Assembly: GCF_016195855.1 (NCBI RefSeq)
Contig: NZ_JACPYU010000003.1
Coordinates: 620,001-684,000 of the forward strand
DNA: 64,000 nt
Origin: Aquabacterium sp.
Lineage (GTDB): Bacteria > Pseudomonadota > Gammaproteobacteria > Burkholderiales > Burkholderiaceae_C
Direction of reading: 5' to 3'
Positions 8,670 through 23,192 of the stretch are shown here, in pieces (position 1 is the first letter of the stretch; the number at the start of each line of letters is the position of its first letter). A program made the position numbers and the translations under genes. The notes beneath the pieces were generated by a model that searched no databases, was not told the origin of the DNA, and saw only the letters and a program-made list of their open reading frames with translations.

Positions 8670-8869
8670 GTTGGTGTCGAATCTGGAAACCGGATTCGGT
8701 TTGTTTCTTGTTGGCGTGACAAAAATACACCGGCGAAACCCATGCTGAATAATCAGACTGCCGCCGTGGAATTGCCTTATTGTTGCCTTTATTCTGAATC
8801 CAATTTGATGACAAAGTTCAGACCGCCCCTCAAGCAGATAGTCGGCCTGATCATTTTTTGCAACTCGGC

Positions 8870-10336
8870 ATGTCTTTTGACCTCGTATTTTTCGGTGGCA
8901 CCGGCGATCTGACGTGGCGCAAGCTCATGCCGTCGCTGTTTCAGGCCTGGCGACATGGCAAATTGCCCGCCGATGGCCGCATCCTGGCCGTGGCCCGCGA
9001 TGACCGCGACGACGAGAGCTACCGCAGCTGGCTGCACGAGCGCCTGCAGGCCGCTGACAGCGCCAAACGCCCCACGGAAGACGAATACCGGCAGTTCGCC
9101 GCGCTGATCCATTACCTGCGCATGGACCTGTCGCAGCCCGCCGATTACCTGCGCCTCAAGGCCTGGCTGGAAACCCGCCGCACGGACAACACCGTCATCT
9201 ACCTGGCCACCAGCCCCCACCTGTTTCCCACCATTTGCGGGCAACTGGGCGCCTGCGGGCTGAACCACGAAGGCATCCGCGTGGTGCTGGAAAAGCCGCT
9301 GGGGCACGATCTGGCCAGCGCCCAGCAGATCAACCAGGCCGTGCGCGCCGTGTTCAGCGAGCGCCAGGCCCTGCGCATCGACCACTACCTGGGCAAGCCC
9401 TCCGTCCAGAACCTCATGGCCTTGCGCTTTGGCAATGTGCTGTTCGAGCCGCTGTGGCGCCGCGAGAGCATCGCCAACATCCAGATCACCCTGGCCGAAA
9501 GCCTGGGGGTGGGCACGCGCGGCGACTTCTACGACCGCACCGGCGCCCTGCGCGACATGATCCAGAACCACGCGCTGCAGCTGCTGACCATGGTCGCCAT
9601 GGAGCCCCCCTCCAGCGCCGACGCCGACGCCATCCGCGACGAGAAGCTCAAGGTGCTGCGCTCGCTCAAACCCTTTGACGCCGCCTCGGTGGCGCGCGAT
9701 GTGGTGCGGGGGCAATACCGGGGTGGCACGGTCAATGGCCAGTTCGCCAAGGGCTATCTGGACGAGGACAAGGTACCCCCCGACAGCCGCACCGAGACCT
9801 TCGTGGCCTTGCGCTGCGAGGTGCAGAACTGGCGCTGGGCCGGTGTGCCCTTCTACCTGCGCACGGGCAAGCGCATGGCCGACCGCCATGCCGACATCGT
9901 CGTGAACTTCCGCCCCACGCCGCACCCGATCTTCCCGGGGGCGCACAACGCCAACAAGCTGGTGATCAAGCTGCAGCCGGAGGACGGCCTGGAGCTGCAC
10001 CTGCTGGCAGCCAAGGGCTCGGTGTCGTCTGCCGGTGCGGGCGCCATGCCAGAGACCTTGTCACCCGTGTCGCTGGACCTGGATTTCGACAAGGCTTTCC
10101 CCACCGACCGGGTGGGCGCCTACGAACGCATGCTGCTGGACGCACTGGCGGGCCGGCTCAACCTGTTCGTGCGCTCGGACGAGCAGGAGCAGGCCTGGCG
10201 ATGGGTGGAGCCAATCCTGGACAACTGGGCCCACGACAGCAGCACCGTGCGCGGCTACACCGCAGGCACCTGGGGGCCGCCGGCCGCCAGCGCCCTGGTG
10301 GCGCGAGATGGGTTTGCCTGGCCTGAAGAGGCCTGA
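8870..10336 (+). CDS. zwf: glucose-6-phosphate 1-dehydrogenase
   Basis: A 488-residue G6PD, first step of the oxidative pentose phosphate or Entner-Doudoroff route. The cofactor motif reads [18 protein letters not shown], an unusual form of the common GASGDLAKRKL signature. The substrate motif RIDHYLGK is intact around residue 172, and [10 protein letters not shown] is conserved. ATG 8870 places the nucleotide motif at the normal position; an in-frame TTG lies four codons upstream. No strong ribosome binding site is visible. It is divergent from tal-pgi, consistent with shared carbohydrate regulation. Confidence 0.96.
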   Translation: MSFDLVFFGGTGDLTWRKLMPSLFQAWRHGKLPADGRILAVARDDRDDESYRSWLHERLQAADSAKRPTEDEYRQFAALIHYLRMDLSQPADYLRLKAWLETRRTDNTVIYLATSPHLFPTICGQLGACGLNHEGIRVVLEKPLGHDLASAQQINQAVRAVFSERQALRIDHYLGKPSVQNLMALRFGNVLFEPLWRRESIANIQITLAESLGVGTRGDFYDRTGALRDMIQNHALQLLTMVAMEPPSSADADAIRDEKLKVLRSLKPFDAASVARDVVRGQYRGGTVNGQFAKGYLDEDKVPPDSRTETFVALRCEVQNWRWAGVPFYLRTGKRMADRHADIVVNFRPTPHPIFPGAHNANKLVIKLQPEDGLELHLLAAKGSVSSAGAGAMPETLSPVSLDLDFDKAFPTDRVGAYERMLLDALAGRLNLFVRSDEQEQAWRWVEPILDNWAHDSSTVRGYTAGTWGPPAASALVARDGFAWPEEA

Positions 10337-10349
10337 TCAGGACCTTAGG

Positions 10350-10637
10350 TCAGGCCGACTGCAGCAAGCCATCCACGCCGTACAGGCGCGCCAGCTCACT
10401 CAAACGCGGCGGCAGGGACTGCACCGCAAAAGCACGCCCCTTGGCGCGCGCCATGCGCTGGCATTCCAGCAGCACGGCCAAGGCACTGGAGTCAAAGCGC
10501 TGCAAGGCCGAGCCGTCCACGGTCAGCATGGCCGCGTCCACATTGCCTGCGGCCGCGGCCTTGTCCAGCGTCTGCTTGAACAGGCTCAGCACATGCGGCA
10601 CTTCAGCGTGCGTGATGACGGCAGGCAGCAGCAACAT
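10350..10637 (-). CDS. mlaB: STAS-domain protein MlaB
   Basis: A 95-residue STAS-domain protein, the expected size for MlaB, the small cytoplasmic subunit that binds the ATPase MlaF in the Mla retrograde phospholipid transporter. A conserved STAS segment is visible (MLTVDGSALQRFDSSALAVLLE), with the conserved serine after the beta strand. It is the last gene of mlaF-E-D-A-C-B, separated from mlaC by five bases. The assignment rests on the STAS fold plus operon position; the domain alone would not be specific. Confidence 0.88.
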   Translation of the reverse strand: MLLLPAVITHAEVPHVLSLFKQTLDKAAAAGNVDAAMLTVDGSALQRFDSSALAVLLECQRMARAKGRAFAVQSLPPRLSELARLYGVDGLLQSA

Positions 10638-10642
10638 GGCGA

Positions 10643-11329
10643 TCAGCCCGCCACTTTCTTGGCAGCCAGCTGCTTGTTGCGCTCGACCAGCTTGCCGATC
10701 AGGCCGTCGATCCCGGAGGCATTGACCTCCTGGGCAAAGCTGCTCTGGTAGGTTTGCACCAACCAGGCACCCAGCACGTTGACGTCGTAGATCTTCCAGC
10801 CGTCGCCGGCCTTTTCCAGACGGTAGTCCAGCTGGACCGGGTCACCCTTGCCACGCACCACGGTGCGCACCACCACATCGGTGTCTTCCGGGCGGTTGCG
10901 CATGGGCTTGTACTCGATGGTCTGATCCTTGATCTGCGACACGGCACCGGCGTAGGTGTAGACCAGCAGCGTCTTGAACTCGTCCTGCAGGCGCTTTTGC
11001 TGCTCGGGCGTGGCCTGACGCCAACCGCGGCCCACGGCCGAGGCGGTCATGCGCTGGAAGTTCACATTGGGCATGATCTTGGTGTCCACCACCTGGATCA
11101 CCTTGCGGATGTCACCAGACTGAATGGCCTTGTCGGCCTTGACTGTGGCAAACACCTCGGCCGTGATGGTCTTGATGAAGGCGTCAGGCGTTTGCGCGGT
11201 GGCCGCAGCGGCTGCCGGCACCACGGACTCGGCTGCCGCCGTGGCGCTGGACAGGACGGCCAGCGACAGGGCCAGGGAAGCCAGCAAACGGCTGGTGCAG
11301 GACAGCTTGTAGGAATGGGCGGATTGCAT
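10643..11329 (-). CDS. mlaC: periplasmic phospholipid-binding protein MlaC
   Basis: A 228-residue MlaC/Ttg2D family protein that shuttles phospholipid between MlaA at the outer membrane and the inner-membrane MlaFEDB complex. A signal peptide (LLASLALSLAVLSSATAAAES) is evident. The mature part contains the family segments ADKAIQSGDIRKVIQVVDTK, QKRLQDEFKTLLVYTYAGA and DGWKIYDVNVLGAWLVQTYQ-type strands. The ATG at 11327-11329 has AAGGAT four bases upstream; a longer open frame of ten codons is less likely. It is followed directly by mlaB. Confidence 0.94.
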   Translation of the reverse strand: MQSAHSYKLSCTSRLLASLALSLAVLSSATAAAESVVPAAAAATAQTPDAFIKTITAEVFATVKADKAIQSGDIRKVIQVVDTKIMPNVNFQRMTASAVGRGWRQATPEQQKRLQDEFKTLLVYTYAGAVSQIKDQTIEYKPMRNRPEDTDVVVRTVVRGKGDPVQLDYRLEKAGDGWKIYDVNVLGAWLVQTYQSSFAQEVNASGIDGLIGKLVERNKQLAAKKVAG

Positions 11330-11419
11330 TGAGATCCTTTCGGAGATCATCCAGGTCATCTAACGCGGCAGGCTGCCAGCCGGTGGACCAGGTTGAACGT
11401 AGTGTTGTGTGAACCCGCC

Positions 11420-12286
11420 TCAGGGAAACATGGCCCAGGCGGACTCTTGTCCAGCGTCAGCCACCACCACCGGGGCCGCAGCCTCGCTCACGGGGGCAGA
11501 GGCGCCAGACGCTGGCGCGGCAGGGCTTGCCGGCGCCTCGGGCAGATCCTGACGCTGGGGTTCGGGCGGCTCGTCCTCTTCGGGCGGGTCACCTTCATAA
11601 ATCAGATTTTGCCTGCGCTGCAAATAGGCATCCCGGATGAAGGCGTATTTGTCCAATGCCACGTCGTCAACCAGGTTGCCGGCATCCAGCAAATTGGCGC
11701 GCGTGTTGATCAATTGCCAAGCCATCAGCAGGTTGGATTCACGCGGATACGTGCCCACGGTGGAGGCCGAGAAATACATGTCGCCCGGCAGGCTCAGGGA
11801 GTCCCGCAGCGTGGAGGGGCCCAGAAGCGGCCACACGATGTAAGCACCGGGCTTGACGCCCCACACACCCAGCGTCTGGCCAAAATCCTCGTTGGGCTTG
11901 TCCAGCTGCATGGGCGTGGCGATGTCGATCAAGCCAGCCAGGCCAAAGGTGGTGTTGACCGTGACGCGGATCACGCCGAGCGTGCCGTCCTTGAAGCGCC
12001 CTTGCAGGAACAGGTTGGCGGTAGACCAGATGTCCTTGATGTTGCTGGTGAAATTGGTGAACGCGTTGCGCACCGGCTCAGGCGTGACCGTCTTGTAGCC
12101 TTCGGCCACTGGCTTGAGCACGTAGGTGTCCACCGTTTCGTTGAAGGCGAACACCTTGCGGTTCCAGGGCTCCAGCGGGTCAGGGTTCTGCCGCGTGGCG
12201 CACCCTTGCAGGGCGGCCATCAGCATGCCTGTGGCCAGCACGATGGCCAGGCGGCTCACCGGGCGGCGTGACGAGTGACTCATCAT
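11420..12286 (-). CDS. mlaA: outer-membrane lipoprotein MlaA (VacJ)
   Basis: A 288-residue lipoprotein. The lipobox is LQGC with Cys about residue 29, after a hydrophobic signal. The family segment DPLEPWNRKVFAFNE directly follows, and the GLIDIATPM and FGQTLGVWG motifs are present. MlaA removes phospholipid from the outer leaflet of the outer membrane. The last 50 or so residues are an Ala/Pro-rich low-complexity tail not expected to be part of the folded core. The start codon overlaps the mlaD stop by four bases, so translation is coupled. In Escherichia coli mlaA is separate from the mla operon; here it is embedded, as is common in betaproteobacteria. Confidence 0.95.
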   Translation of the reverse strand: MMSHSSRRPVSRLAIVLATGMLMAALQGCATRQNPDPLEPWNRKVFAFNETVDTYVLKPVAEGYKTVTPEPVRNAFTNFTSNIKDIWSTANLFLQGRFKDGTLGVIRVTVNTTFGLAGLIDIATPMQLDKPNEDFGQTLGVWGVKPGAYIVWPLLGPSTLRDSLSLPGDMYFSASTVGTYPRESNLLMAWQLINTRANLLDAGNLVDDVALDKYAFIRDAYLQRRQNLIYEGDPPEEDEPPEPQRQDLPEAPASPAAPASGASAPVSEAAAPVVVADAGQESAWAMFP

Positions 12287-12765
12287 TTCTGGCCCTCCTT
12301 GCCACCGCTCCCTTCAGCAGCCTTGCTGTAGAGGAACTGGCTGATCAGGTTTTCGAGGACGATGGCCGATTGGGTGCTCTTGATCGTGTCGCCAGCCACC
12401 AGATTGGTCTCACCGTAGCCAGGCTCCAGACCGATGTACTGCTCGCCCAGCAGGCCAGCAGTGAGGATCTTGGCTGAGGTATCTTTCGGAAAAGCCACGC
12501 CCTTGTTGAGTGCCAACTCGACCTGAGCCTGGTAGCTCTTGGTGTCAAACGTGATGGACTGCACGCGGCCCACCACCACACCGGCGCTCTTGACCGCAGC
12601 CTGGCGCTTGAGGCCGCCGATGTTGTCAAAGCGTGCGACGACGGTGTAACCAGTGTCAAACGACAAGGTCAGCAGGTTGCCGGCCTTGAGGGCGAGGAAC
12701 AGGATGGCGGCCGCGCCAATCAGCACGAACAGGCCAACCCATACATCATGTTTTGATTTTTGCAT
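12283..12765 (-). CDS. mlaD: MCE-domain lipid transport protein MlaD
   Basis: A 160-residue MlaD with one N-terminal transmembrane helix (VWVGLFVLIGAAAILFLALK) and one MCE domain. The domain has typical segments: VARFDNIGGLKRQAAVKSAG, GVVVGRV and GLLGEQYIGLEPG. It forms the periplasmic hexameric ring on MlaE. The ATG at 12763-12765 follows mlaE after 27 bp, and the stop overlaps mlaA. Confidence 0.95.
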   Translation of the reverse strand: MQKSKHDVWVGLFVLIGAAAILFLALKAGNLLTLSFDTGYTVVARFDNIGGLKRQAAVKSAGVVVGRVQSITFDTKSYQAQVELALNKGVAFPKDTSAKILTAGLLGEQYIGLEPGYGETNLVAGDTIKSTQSAIVLENLISQFLYSKAAEGSGGKEGQK

Positions 12766-12792
12766 CTTGTTTTTCCTTGCAACCCTGCTCGA

Positions 12793-13578
12793 TCAGATCG
12801 AGAACATCATGGCTGTCAACACAAAGTCGAACGCCAGCACGGCCAGCGAGGCCATCACCACGGTACGCGTCGTGGCCAGTGATACACCTTCGGGCGTGGG
12901 CTGGCATTCATAACCTTGCAGCAGTGCCACAAAGGTCACGGTCAAGCCGAAGACCACGCTCTTGAGCATGCCGTTGCCGACGTCGGCCCAGACTTCCACG
13001 CCGTTTTGCATCTGGGACCAGAAGGCCCCTTCGTCAACGCCGATCATGACCACACCCACCAGCCAGCCACCGAGGATACCGACTGCCGAGAAAACCGCAC
13101 CCAGCAGGGGCATGGCGATCACACCGCCCCAAAAACGCGGGGCCAGCACGCGCTGGATCGGGTCCACGGCCATCATCTCCATGGCGGTAAGTTGCTCGCC
13201 GGCCTTCATCAGGCCGATACCGGCGGTCAGGGCCGTGCCCGCACGCCCGGCAAACAACAGGGCCGACACGACCGGCCCCAGCTCACGCACCAGGGACAGC
13301 GCCACCATCAGGCCCAGGGCCTCGCTGGAGCCGTAACGCTGCAGGATGTAGTAACCCTGCAGGCCCAGCACGAAGCCCACGAACAAGCCGGACACCACGA
13401 TGATGGCCAGCGAATAGTTGCCCAGGAAGAAGATCTGCTCGGACAGCAGGCGCGGGCGGCGCAAGGTCGGGCCCAGCGTGGACAGCAGGCGCAGGAACAG
13501 GCGCGCGCTGTAACCCATGTCGGCCAGCTTCATGCGGGTGGCCTGCCCGACCACAACCGGATTGAGCCACTTGATCAT
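12793..13578 (-). CDS. mlaE: ABC transporter permease MlaE
   Basis: A 261-residue permease of the MlaE family with about five membrane segments. Typical segments are [44 protein letters not shown] and GWLVGVVM. It is the membrane core of the MlaFEDB phospholipid transporter. Its start overlaps the mlaF stop by four bases (13575-13578). Confidence 0.96.
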   Translation of the reverse strand: MIKWLNPVVVGQATRMKLADMGYSARLFLRLLSTLGPTLRRPRLLSEQIFFLGNYSLAIIVVSGLFVGFVLGLQGYYILQRYGSSEALGLMVALSLVRELGPVVSALLFAGRAGTALTAGIGLMKAGEQLTAMEMMAVDPIQRVLAPRFWGGVIAMPLLGAVFSAVGILGGWLVGVVMIGVDEGAFWSQMQNGVEVWADVGNGMLKSVVFGLTVTFVALLQGYECQPTPEGVSLATTRTVVMASLAVLAFDFVLTAMMFSI

Positions 13579-14402
13579 CCGCGCACCCCGAAATCATGAC
13601 CTGCTTCAGCCGCAGGGTAGTGGAAACGCACCGGGCCATCGGGAGCGGCGTGCACGAACTGCTTGACCAATGGGTCTTCGCTGACACGCATTTCAGCCGG
13701 CGTGCCCTGGGCCACGATGCGGCCATTGGCCAGCAGCACCACGTGGTCCGCAATCAGGAAGGTTTCTTCGACATCGTGCGAGACCACGATGCTGGTCAGA
13801 CCCATGGTGTCGTTCAACTCGCGAATCAGGCGCGCGGCAATGCCCATCGAGATCGGGTCCAGGCCGGCGAAGGGCTCGTCGTACAGCATCAGTTCGGGGT
13901 CCAGCGCCATGGCACGGGCCAGCGCCACACGCCGGGACATGCCGCCCGAGACCTCGCTGGGCATCAGGTCGCGCGCACCGCGCAGGCCCACGGCATTGAG
14001 CTTCATCAACACGAGGTCCCGCAGGATGGACTCGGGCAGCTGCGTGTGTTCGCGCAGCGGGAAGGCCACGTTCTCGAACACGCTCAGATCAGTGAACAAG
14101 GCGCCGAACTGGAACAGCATGCCCATGCGGCGACGCGCAGCCTGCAGGCCATCGGCATCCAGTGTGGCGATGTCCTGGCCATTGACCAGCACCTGGCCCG
14201 ACGAAGGTTTGATCTGGCGCCCGATCAGGCGCAGCACGGTGGTCTTGCCACCGCCCGAGGTGCCCATCAGCGCGACGACACGGCCTCGTGGCACCACCAG
14301 GCTGATGTTCTCCAGGATCACCCGATCGCCATACCCGAAAGTCACGGCGCGCAACTCGACGGCGGTTTCTGGCAACGGCGTGGACGCGTCCGAATCTGAC
14401 AT
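13575..14402 (-). CDS. mlaF: ABC transporter ATP-binding protein MlaF
   Basis: About 275 residues. Walker A is GTSGGGKTT, the signature is [13 protein letters not shown], Walker B is [12 protein letters not shown] and the switch histidine is in VSHDVEETF. It drives Mla phospholipid transport. An open frame continues upstream to 14522 but runs through the gltBD terminator hairpin at 14433-14458; the ATG at 14400-14402 (MSDSDASTP) avoids this and is preferred, though its ribosome binding site is weak. It is the first gene of mlaFEDACB. Confidence 0.94.
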   Translation of the reverse strand: MSDSDASTPLPETAVELRAVTFGYGDRVILENISLVVPRGRVVALMGTSGGGKTTVLRLIGRQIKPSSGQVLVNGQDIATLDADGLQAARRRMGMLFQFGALFTDLSVFENVAFPLREHTQLPESILRDLVLMKLNAVGLRGARDLMPSEVSGGMSRRVALARAMALDPELMLYDEPFAGLDPISMGIAARLIRELNDTMGLTSIVVSHDVEETFLIADHVVLLANGRIVAQGTPAEMRVSEDPLVKQFVHAAPDGPVRFHYPAAEAGHDFGVRG

Positions 14403-14432
14403 CTGATGTGACTGGGGGGTGGATGAGAAATG

Positions 14433-14458
14433 AAAAAGGGCCGGCATGGTGCCGGCCC
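14433..14458 (-). terminator. rho-independent terminator of gltBD
   Basis: Read on the minus strand: an 8-bp GC stem (GGGCCGGC / GCCGGCCC) with a 5-base loop, followed by five T residues. It lies about 80 bp after the gltD stop and just before the mlaF start, so it separates the two minus-strand operons. Confidence 0.88.
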
Positions 14459-14540
14459 CTCCGATGATAGGGTATCCACGCCCCGCCTGCCGGCCACCCC
14501 GATGGGTGGGCACAACAGGCAAAAGGCCAATAAGCCGTGC

Positions 14541-16004
14541 TTATCGGGGCAAGGTCGTCGATCCCATCAGGAAGCCGTCCACTTCGCGGGCAGCCTGGCG
14601 GCCTTCGCGGATGGCCCACACCACCAGCGATTGGCCACGGCGCACGTCACCTGCAGCAAAAACCTTGCCCACATTGGTGCGGTAGCCACCGATGTCGGTC
14701 GAAGCCTTGGCGTTGCCGCGTGCGTCCTTGTCAACGCCGAAACCGCTCAGCAAAGTTTCCACAGGATTGGTAAAGCCCATGGCCAGCAGCACCAGATCGG
14801 CCTTGAGGACCTGCTCGGAGCCAGCCACTTCGATGAACTTGCCGTCCTTGAACTCGACGCGCACGGTCTTGACCGCGGTGACCTTGCCGTTTTCGCCGAT
14901 GAATTCCTTCGTGGCGATGGCGAACTCACGCTCGCAGCCTTCTTCGTGGCTCGACGACGTGCGCATCTTGATCGGCCAGTAAGGCCAGGTCAGTTCCTTG
15001 TTTTCCTGCTCGGGGGGCTGAGGCATCAGCTCGAACTGGATCACGCTCTTGGCGCCATGGCGGTTGGACGTGCCCACGCAGTCAGAGCCGGTGTCACCGC
15101 CGCCGATCACGATCACGTTCTTGCCGGTGGCCATGATCTGGTCCTTGACCTTGCCGCCCGCGTTGATGCGGTTCTGCTGGGGCAGGAACTCCATCGCGAA
15201 GTGGATGCCAGCCAGGTCACGACCAGGCACAGGCAGGTCACGCGATTGCTCGGCGCCACCAGCCAGGATCACGGCATCGAACTCTTTGTTGAGCTGCTCA
15301 GGCGTGACGGTGTCCTTGGCCCAGTTGGTGACCTTGGAACCCTTGGGCAGATCGCCGACGATGGTGTTGGTCTTGAAGACCACGCCTTCGGCTTCCATCT
15401 GCTTGACGCGCTTGTCGATGTGCGACTTGTCGAACTTGAAGTCGGGGATGCCAAAACGCAGCAGGCCACCGATGGTGTCGTTCTTCTCGAACACGGTCAC
15501 GGCATGACCGGCGCGAGCCAGTTGCTGAGCCGCGGCCATGCCGGCAGGGCCGGAGCCCACGACAGCCACCTTCTTGCCCGTCTTGACGGCGGCAGGCTGG
15601 GGCTTGATCCAGCCCTCTTGCCAGGCGCGGTCAACGATCGCGTGCTCGATCGACTTGATGCCGACCGGGTCGTTGTTGATGTTCAGCACGCAAGCGGCTT
15701 CACAAGGTGCCGGGCAGACACGACCGGTGAAGTCGGGGAAGTTGTTGGTCGAGTGCAGGACCTCGATCGCGTTCTTCCAGTCGTTGCGGTACACCAGATC
15801 GTTGAAGTCCGGAATGATGTTGTTGACCGGGCAGCCGTTGTTGCAAAACGGTGTGCCGCAGTCCATGCAACGCGCGCCCTGGATCTTCGCCTGCTCGGTG
15901 CTCAGACCGATGACGAATTCCTTGTAGTTCTTGACGCGCTTTTCAACGGGCTCGTAGCCCTCTTCCAGACGTTCGAATTCCAGAAAGCCAGTGACTTTTC
16001 CCAT
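14541..16004 (-). CDS. gltD: glutamate synthase [NADPH] small subunit
   Basis: A 487-residue GltD (beta subunit), passing electrons from NADPH to GltB. The N-terminal region holds two cysteine clusters for 4Fe-4S centres ([15 protein letters not shown] and [11 protein letters not shown]). A FAD motif follows ([19 protein letters not shown]), then a second nucleotide motif with [11 protein letters not shown]. Length matches the family. The 21-bp gap to gltB marks an operon for ammonium assimilation. Confidence 0.97.
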   Translation of the reverse strand: MGKVTGFLEFERLEEGYEPVEKRVKNYKEFVIGLSTEQAKIQGARCMDCGTPFCNNGCPVNNIIPDFNDLVYRNDWKNAIEVLHSTNNFPDFTGRVCPAPCEAACVLNINNDPVGIKSIEHAIVDRAWQEGWIKPQPAAVKTGKKVAVVGSGPAGMAAAQQLARAGHAVTVFEKNDTIGGLLRFGIPDFKFDKSHIDKRVKQMEAEGVVFKTNTIVGDLPKGSKVTNWAKDTVTPEQLNKEFDAVILAGGAEQSRDLPVPGRDLAGIHFAMEFLPQQNRINAGGKVKDQIMATGKNVIVIGGGDTGSDCVGTSNRHGAKSVIQFELMPQPPEQENKELTWPYWPIKMRTSSSHEEGCEREFAIATKEFIGENGKVTAVKTVRVEFKDGKFIEVAGSEQVLKADLVLLAMGFTNPVETLLSGFGVDKDARGNAKASTDIGGYRTNVGKVFAAGDVRRGQSLVVWAIREGRQAAREVDGFLMGSTTLPR

Positions 16005-16025
16005 TTCAATTCACTCCACGTCGGT

Positions 16026-20813
<4,788 letters not shown>

Positions 20814-20860
20814 GAGGGCGCTCCAGAAGTTAGTGTGGAAAAACAACGCGGGGAGCGGCA

Positions 20861-20889
20861 AGGATACGCCCCTTCCCCAGGGTTTTCAA
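20861..20889 (-). promoter_or_regulatory. candidate sigma-70 promoter of gltBD
   Basis: On the minus strand, TTGAAA (20884-20889) and TATCCT (20861-20866) are separated by 17 bp, about 50 bp before the gltB start. The RAYT element begins within roughly 60 bp upstream of the -35. Sequence match only. Confidence 0.5.
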
Positions 20890-20951
20890 GCATTAATAAT
20901 TAGGGTCAGATCGCATTAATCCTACGCGGCACAATTTCACGTCAAATAAAT

Positions 20952-21720
20952 AGGGACACATCACTTTCCGCCCACAGGCTTCGCACTGTCCTCGGGCTTC
21001 ACCGGGCTTTTGCGTGGACGCCCCCGAGGCCTGGGCGTCAGGCGTCGCCCGGCCGACACCGCCAACTTGGCCGCCGCCACCTCCGGCATGAGCGCCCAGC
21101 CGCTGCGCATGGCCTGGGTCAATGCCTGCAGTTGCGCCATGGACAAACCCGCCTCCAGGCGACGGCGCCAGGCGGCTTCGCGCTCAAACGGGGTGTTACC
21201 CAAGCCCCAGAACAGGGCGTGATCGGACACCAGGGGGTCCGTCCTCATGCCAAGGTGGTGACGCACGCTGCTCCACACATCGTCCTCTACTCGGGGGAAC
21301 TGCCCGGTGCGCCAGGCGTGGGACTCCACGAACACCATGGCATCAAGCAAATACTGCGCCGGCTCCAGCACCGTAGCGCGATACCGCCCGGACCACAGAC
21401 CGCCCGAACGGGCGTGCCGGCGGTTGTAGGCCGCCACATAGCGGCGCCCCAGCGACTGCATGACCAGGCTGAGCGACTCGTCACTGGCCGGGGTGGCCAG
21501 CAGATGGAGGTGGTCGGCGGCCAGGCAGTAGGCATGGATCGACAGGCCGTGCTGGCGACTGGCCTCCTTGAGCGCGTCAAGAATGGCCTGCCGGTCCTGG
21601 TCATCACGGGCAAGCAATTGGCCATCGTGCACGCGCTGCACCACCAGATGCGGCCAGCCCGCGATGCCCAGGCGAGGAAGACGCGCCATGCAAACCCCTT
21701 GGAGACGTTGATGTGTCCCC
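20952..21720. mobile_element. RAYT transposase unit with short terminal inverted repeats
   Basis: The transposase-like gene is bracketed by inverted copies of GGGACACATC (20953-20962) and GATGTGTCCC (21710-21719). The left copy overlaps the gene's stop codon. A second related motif, GGGTCAGATCGCATTAAT, lies just outside on the left near 20900-20925. Such motifs accompany many proteobacterial REP-associated tyrosine transposase genes. Whether the unit is mobile or a domesticated single-copy gene cannot be told from one copy. Confidence 0.6.
20961..21689 (-). CDS. REP-associated tyrosine transposase (RAYT, IS200-like Y1 fold)
   Basis: A 242-residue Y1/HUH-type protein. The HUH metal motif is DHLHLLATP around residues 54-62, and the catalytic-tyrosine helix contains YVAAYNRRHARSGGLW near 80-95. 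N-terminal ARLPRLGIAGWPHLVVQR is typical of betaproteobacterial RAYT proteins. The C-terminus is Arg/Pro/Lys-rich and probably binds nucleic acid. ATG 21687-21689 has AAGGGG five bases upstream. It sits alone between gltB and the desaturase cluster, flanked by short inverted repeats. Confidence 0.88.
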   Translation of the reverse strand: MARLPRLGIAGWPHLVVQRVHDGQLLARDDQDRQAILDALKEASRQHGLSIHAYCLAADHLHLLATPASDESLSLVMQSLGRRYVAAYNRRHARSGGLWSGRYRATVLEPAQYLLDAMVFVESHAWRTGQFPRVEDDVWSSVRHHLGMRTDPLVSDHALFWGLGNTPFEREAAWRRRLEAGLSMAQLQALTQAMRSGWALMPEVAAAKLAVSAGRRLTPRPRGRPRKSPVKPEDSAKPVGGK

Positions 21721-21997
21721 AATTATCCACGCAGCCGGCCCGGCGATCGCCACATCCCAAGCTGACGCAAGTTCTTCCGTGCAGCTGGCGGCTGTCCGAT
21801 AAGCATGTTGATGCACGTCATTCAAGACCAGTTCAACGCCCCTCATTCACGGGGTCAGCAGCCTGTTTCAAGGACTTCCCCCGTTGTGAGCCCCACCCAA
21901 CGCTGGGTAACCTTGAGCCCAAAGATATCGACACACATTGCACAGGCCTCGTCCAAGCCCGAGGCCCGGCGCGTACCGCAGTACCGGAGAGTTTTGA
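21690..21997. other. intergenic region before the desaturase cluster
   Basis: About 300 bp holding the right inverted repeat of the RAYT unit and presumably the promoter of the reductase-desaturase cluster. I found no TetR-type (DesT-like) palindrome and no promoter pair that I would defend. Confidence 0.4.
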
Positions 21998-23185
21998 ATG
22001 GCCGCATCGTCAACCGTCCCCCTGCCCACCATGGCGGCGGCCCGCCTGTCAGGCTGGCTGAGCCACCTGGGCATCAGTCCACTGGCTTTTGACGACACGC
22101 TCAGCCTGATCAACCCGCTGCTGACCGTCCATCGCCTGCATGCCCGCATCGTGGCCCGCCAGGTTGAAACCGGCACCGCCACCACCTTGGTGCTGCAGGC
22201 CGGCCCCGCCTTCAAGGGGCTCAAGCCCGGTCAGTTCGTGATGATCGGCGTGACGATCAACGGCGTGCGCCACCGCCGCGCCTACTCGCCCCGCACCGTC
22301 GAAGGCCACGCCAACCGCTTTGCCATCACCGTGCAACGCCAACCCGGCGGGCTGGTGTCCAACCACCTCAACGAGCACGCCCGCGTGGGCCAGTTCATCG
22401 AGATCGAACAAGCCGGCGGTGAATTCACCCTGCCCTCGCCCTTGCCTGCCGAGGTCCTGCTGATTGCCGGTGGCAGTGGCATCACGCCCAGCATGGCCAT
22501 GCTGGAGCACCTGCAGCGCCACTTCTCCAAAACCAAGGCCACGCTGATCTACTTTGCGCGCAGCCGCGACGACCGCATCTTCGCCAAGGCGCTGGACAAG
22601 CTCGCCGCCACGTGGTCGGGCTTCCAGTACGTGGCCATCGACAGCGTGGCCAACACGCCCAACGATGGCTCGGGCCGCACGTCGGCCACCACACAGGCCG
22701 CTGCCAGCCAGCAGGTGCTCGATGCCGAACTGCTGGACCGCGTGGTGCCCAACTGGACGAAGATCCCTGCCTATTGCTGCGGCCCCGCGCCCCTGATGGA
22801 CGCCGCCCGCGCGATCTGGCACCAAGCCGGCAGCACCAACTGGAAGAACACCGGCATTGCCGCCCGCCTGCATCTGGAGGCTTTTGCCCCAGCCAAGCCC
22901 AGCGGTGACCCGCATGCGCGCCACGAAGTGCGCATCGTGCGCGATGCCGAGACGAAATCCTTTCAAGCCGCTGGCGACCAGACCTTGCTGATTGCAGGCG
23001 AAACAGCCGGCCTGTCCATCAAGCACGGCTGCCGCCAGGGCATCTGCCACGAATGCACCTGCCGGCTCAACCATGGCTCGGTGCGCGACCTGACCTCGGG
23101 CGAACGCATCGACGGTGAAGGCCAGCCCATTCGCCTGTGCGTGAGCAGCGCCATGAGCGACCTTGATCTTGAATCCCTGAATTGA
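21998..23185 (+). CDS. ferredoxin-NAD(P)H reductase with C-terminal 2Fe-2S domain (desaturase electron donor)
   Basis: A 395-residue three-domain flavoprotein. The FAD region has RRAYSPRTVEG, the NAD(P)H region has LLIAGGSGITPSMAMLE, and the C-terminal plant-type ferredoxin domain has CRQGICHEC (C-x4-C-x2-C) with the last cysteine in IRLCVSS. This architecture matches reductases that feed electrons to membrane acyl-CoA or fatty-acid desaturases, as with DesC next to DesB in Pseudomonas (family knowledge). The first desaturase starts seven bases after the stop, which supports that role. Start ATG 21998 has GGAG about eight bases upstream. Confidence 0.9.
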   Translation: MAASSTVPLPTMAAARLSGWLSHLGISPLAFDDTLSLINPLLTVHRLHARIVARQVETGTATTLVLQAGPAFKGLKPGQFVMIGVTINGVRHRRAYSPRTVEGHANRFAITVQRQPGGLVSNHLNEHARVGQFIEIEQAGGEFTLPSPLPAEVLLIAGGSGITPSMAMLEHLQRHFSKTKATLIYFARSRDDRIFAKALDKLAATWSGFQYVAIDSVANTPNDGSGRTSATTQAAASQQVLDAELLDRVVPNWTKIPAYCCGPAPLMDAARAIWHQAGSTNWKNTGIAARLHLEAFAPAKPSGDPHARHEVRIVRDAETKSFQAAGDQTLLIAGETAGLSIKHGCRQGICHECTCRLNHGSVRDLTSGERIDGEGQPIRLCVSSAMSDLDLESLN

Positions 23186-23192
23186 TCGCGCC

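Noticed and set aside
8670-8869. HexR-type operator between tal and zwf
   Set aside because: The region is AT-rich with TTATTGTTG-like stretches, but no palindrome close enough to the known consensus was found.
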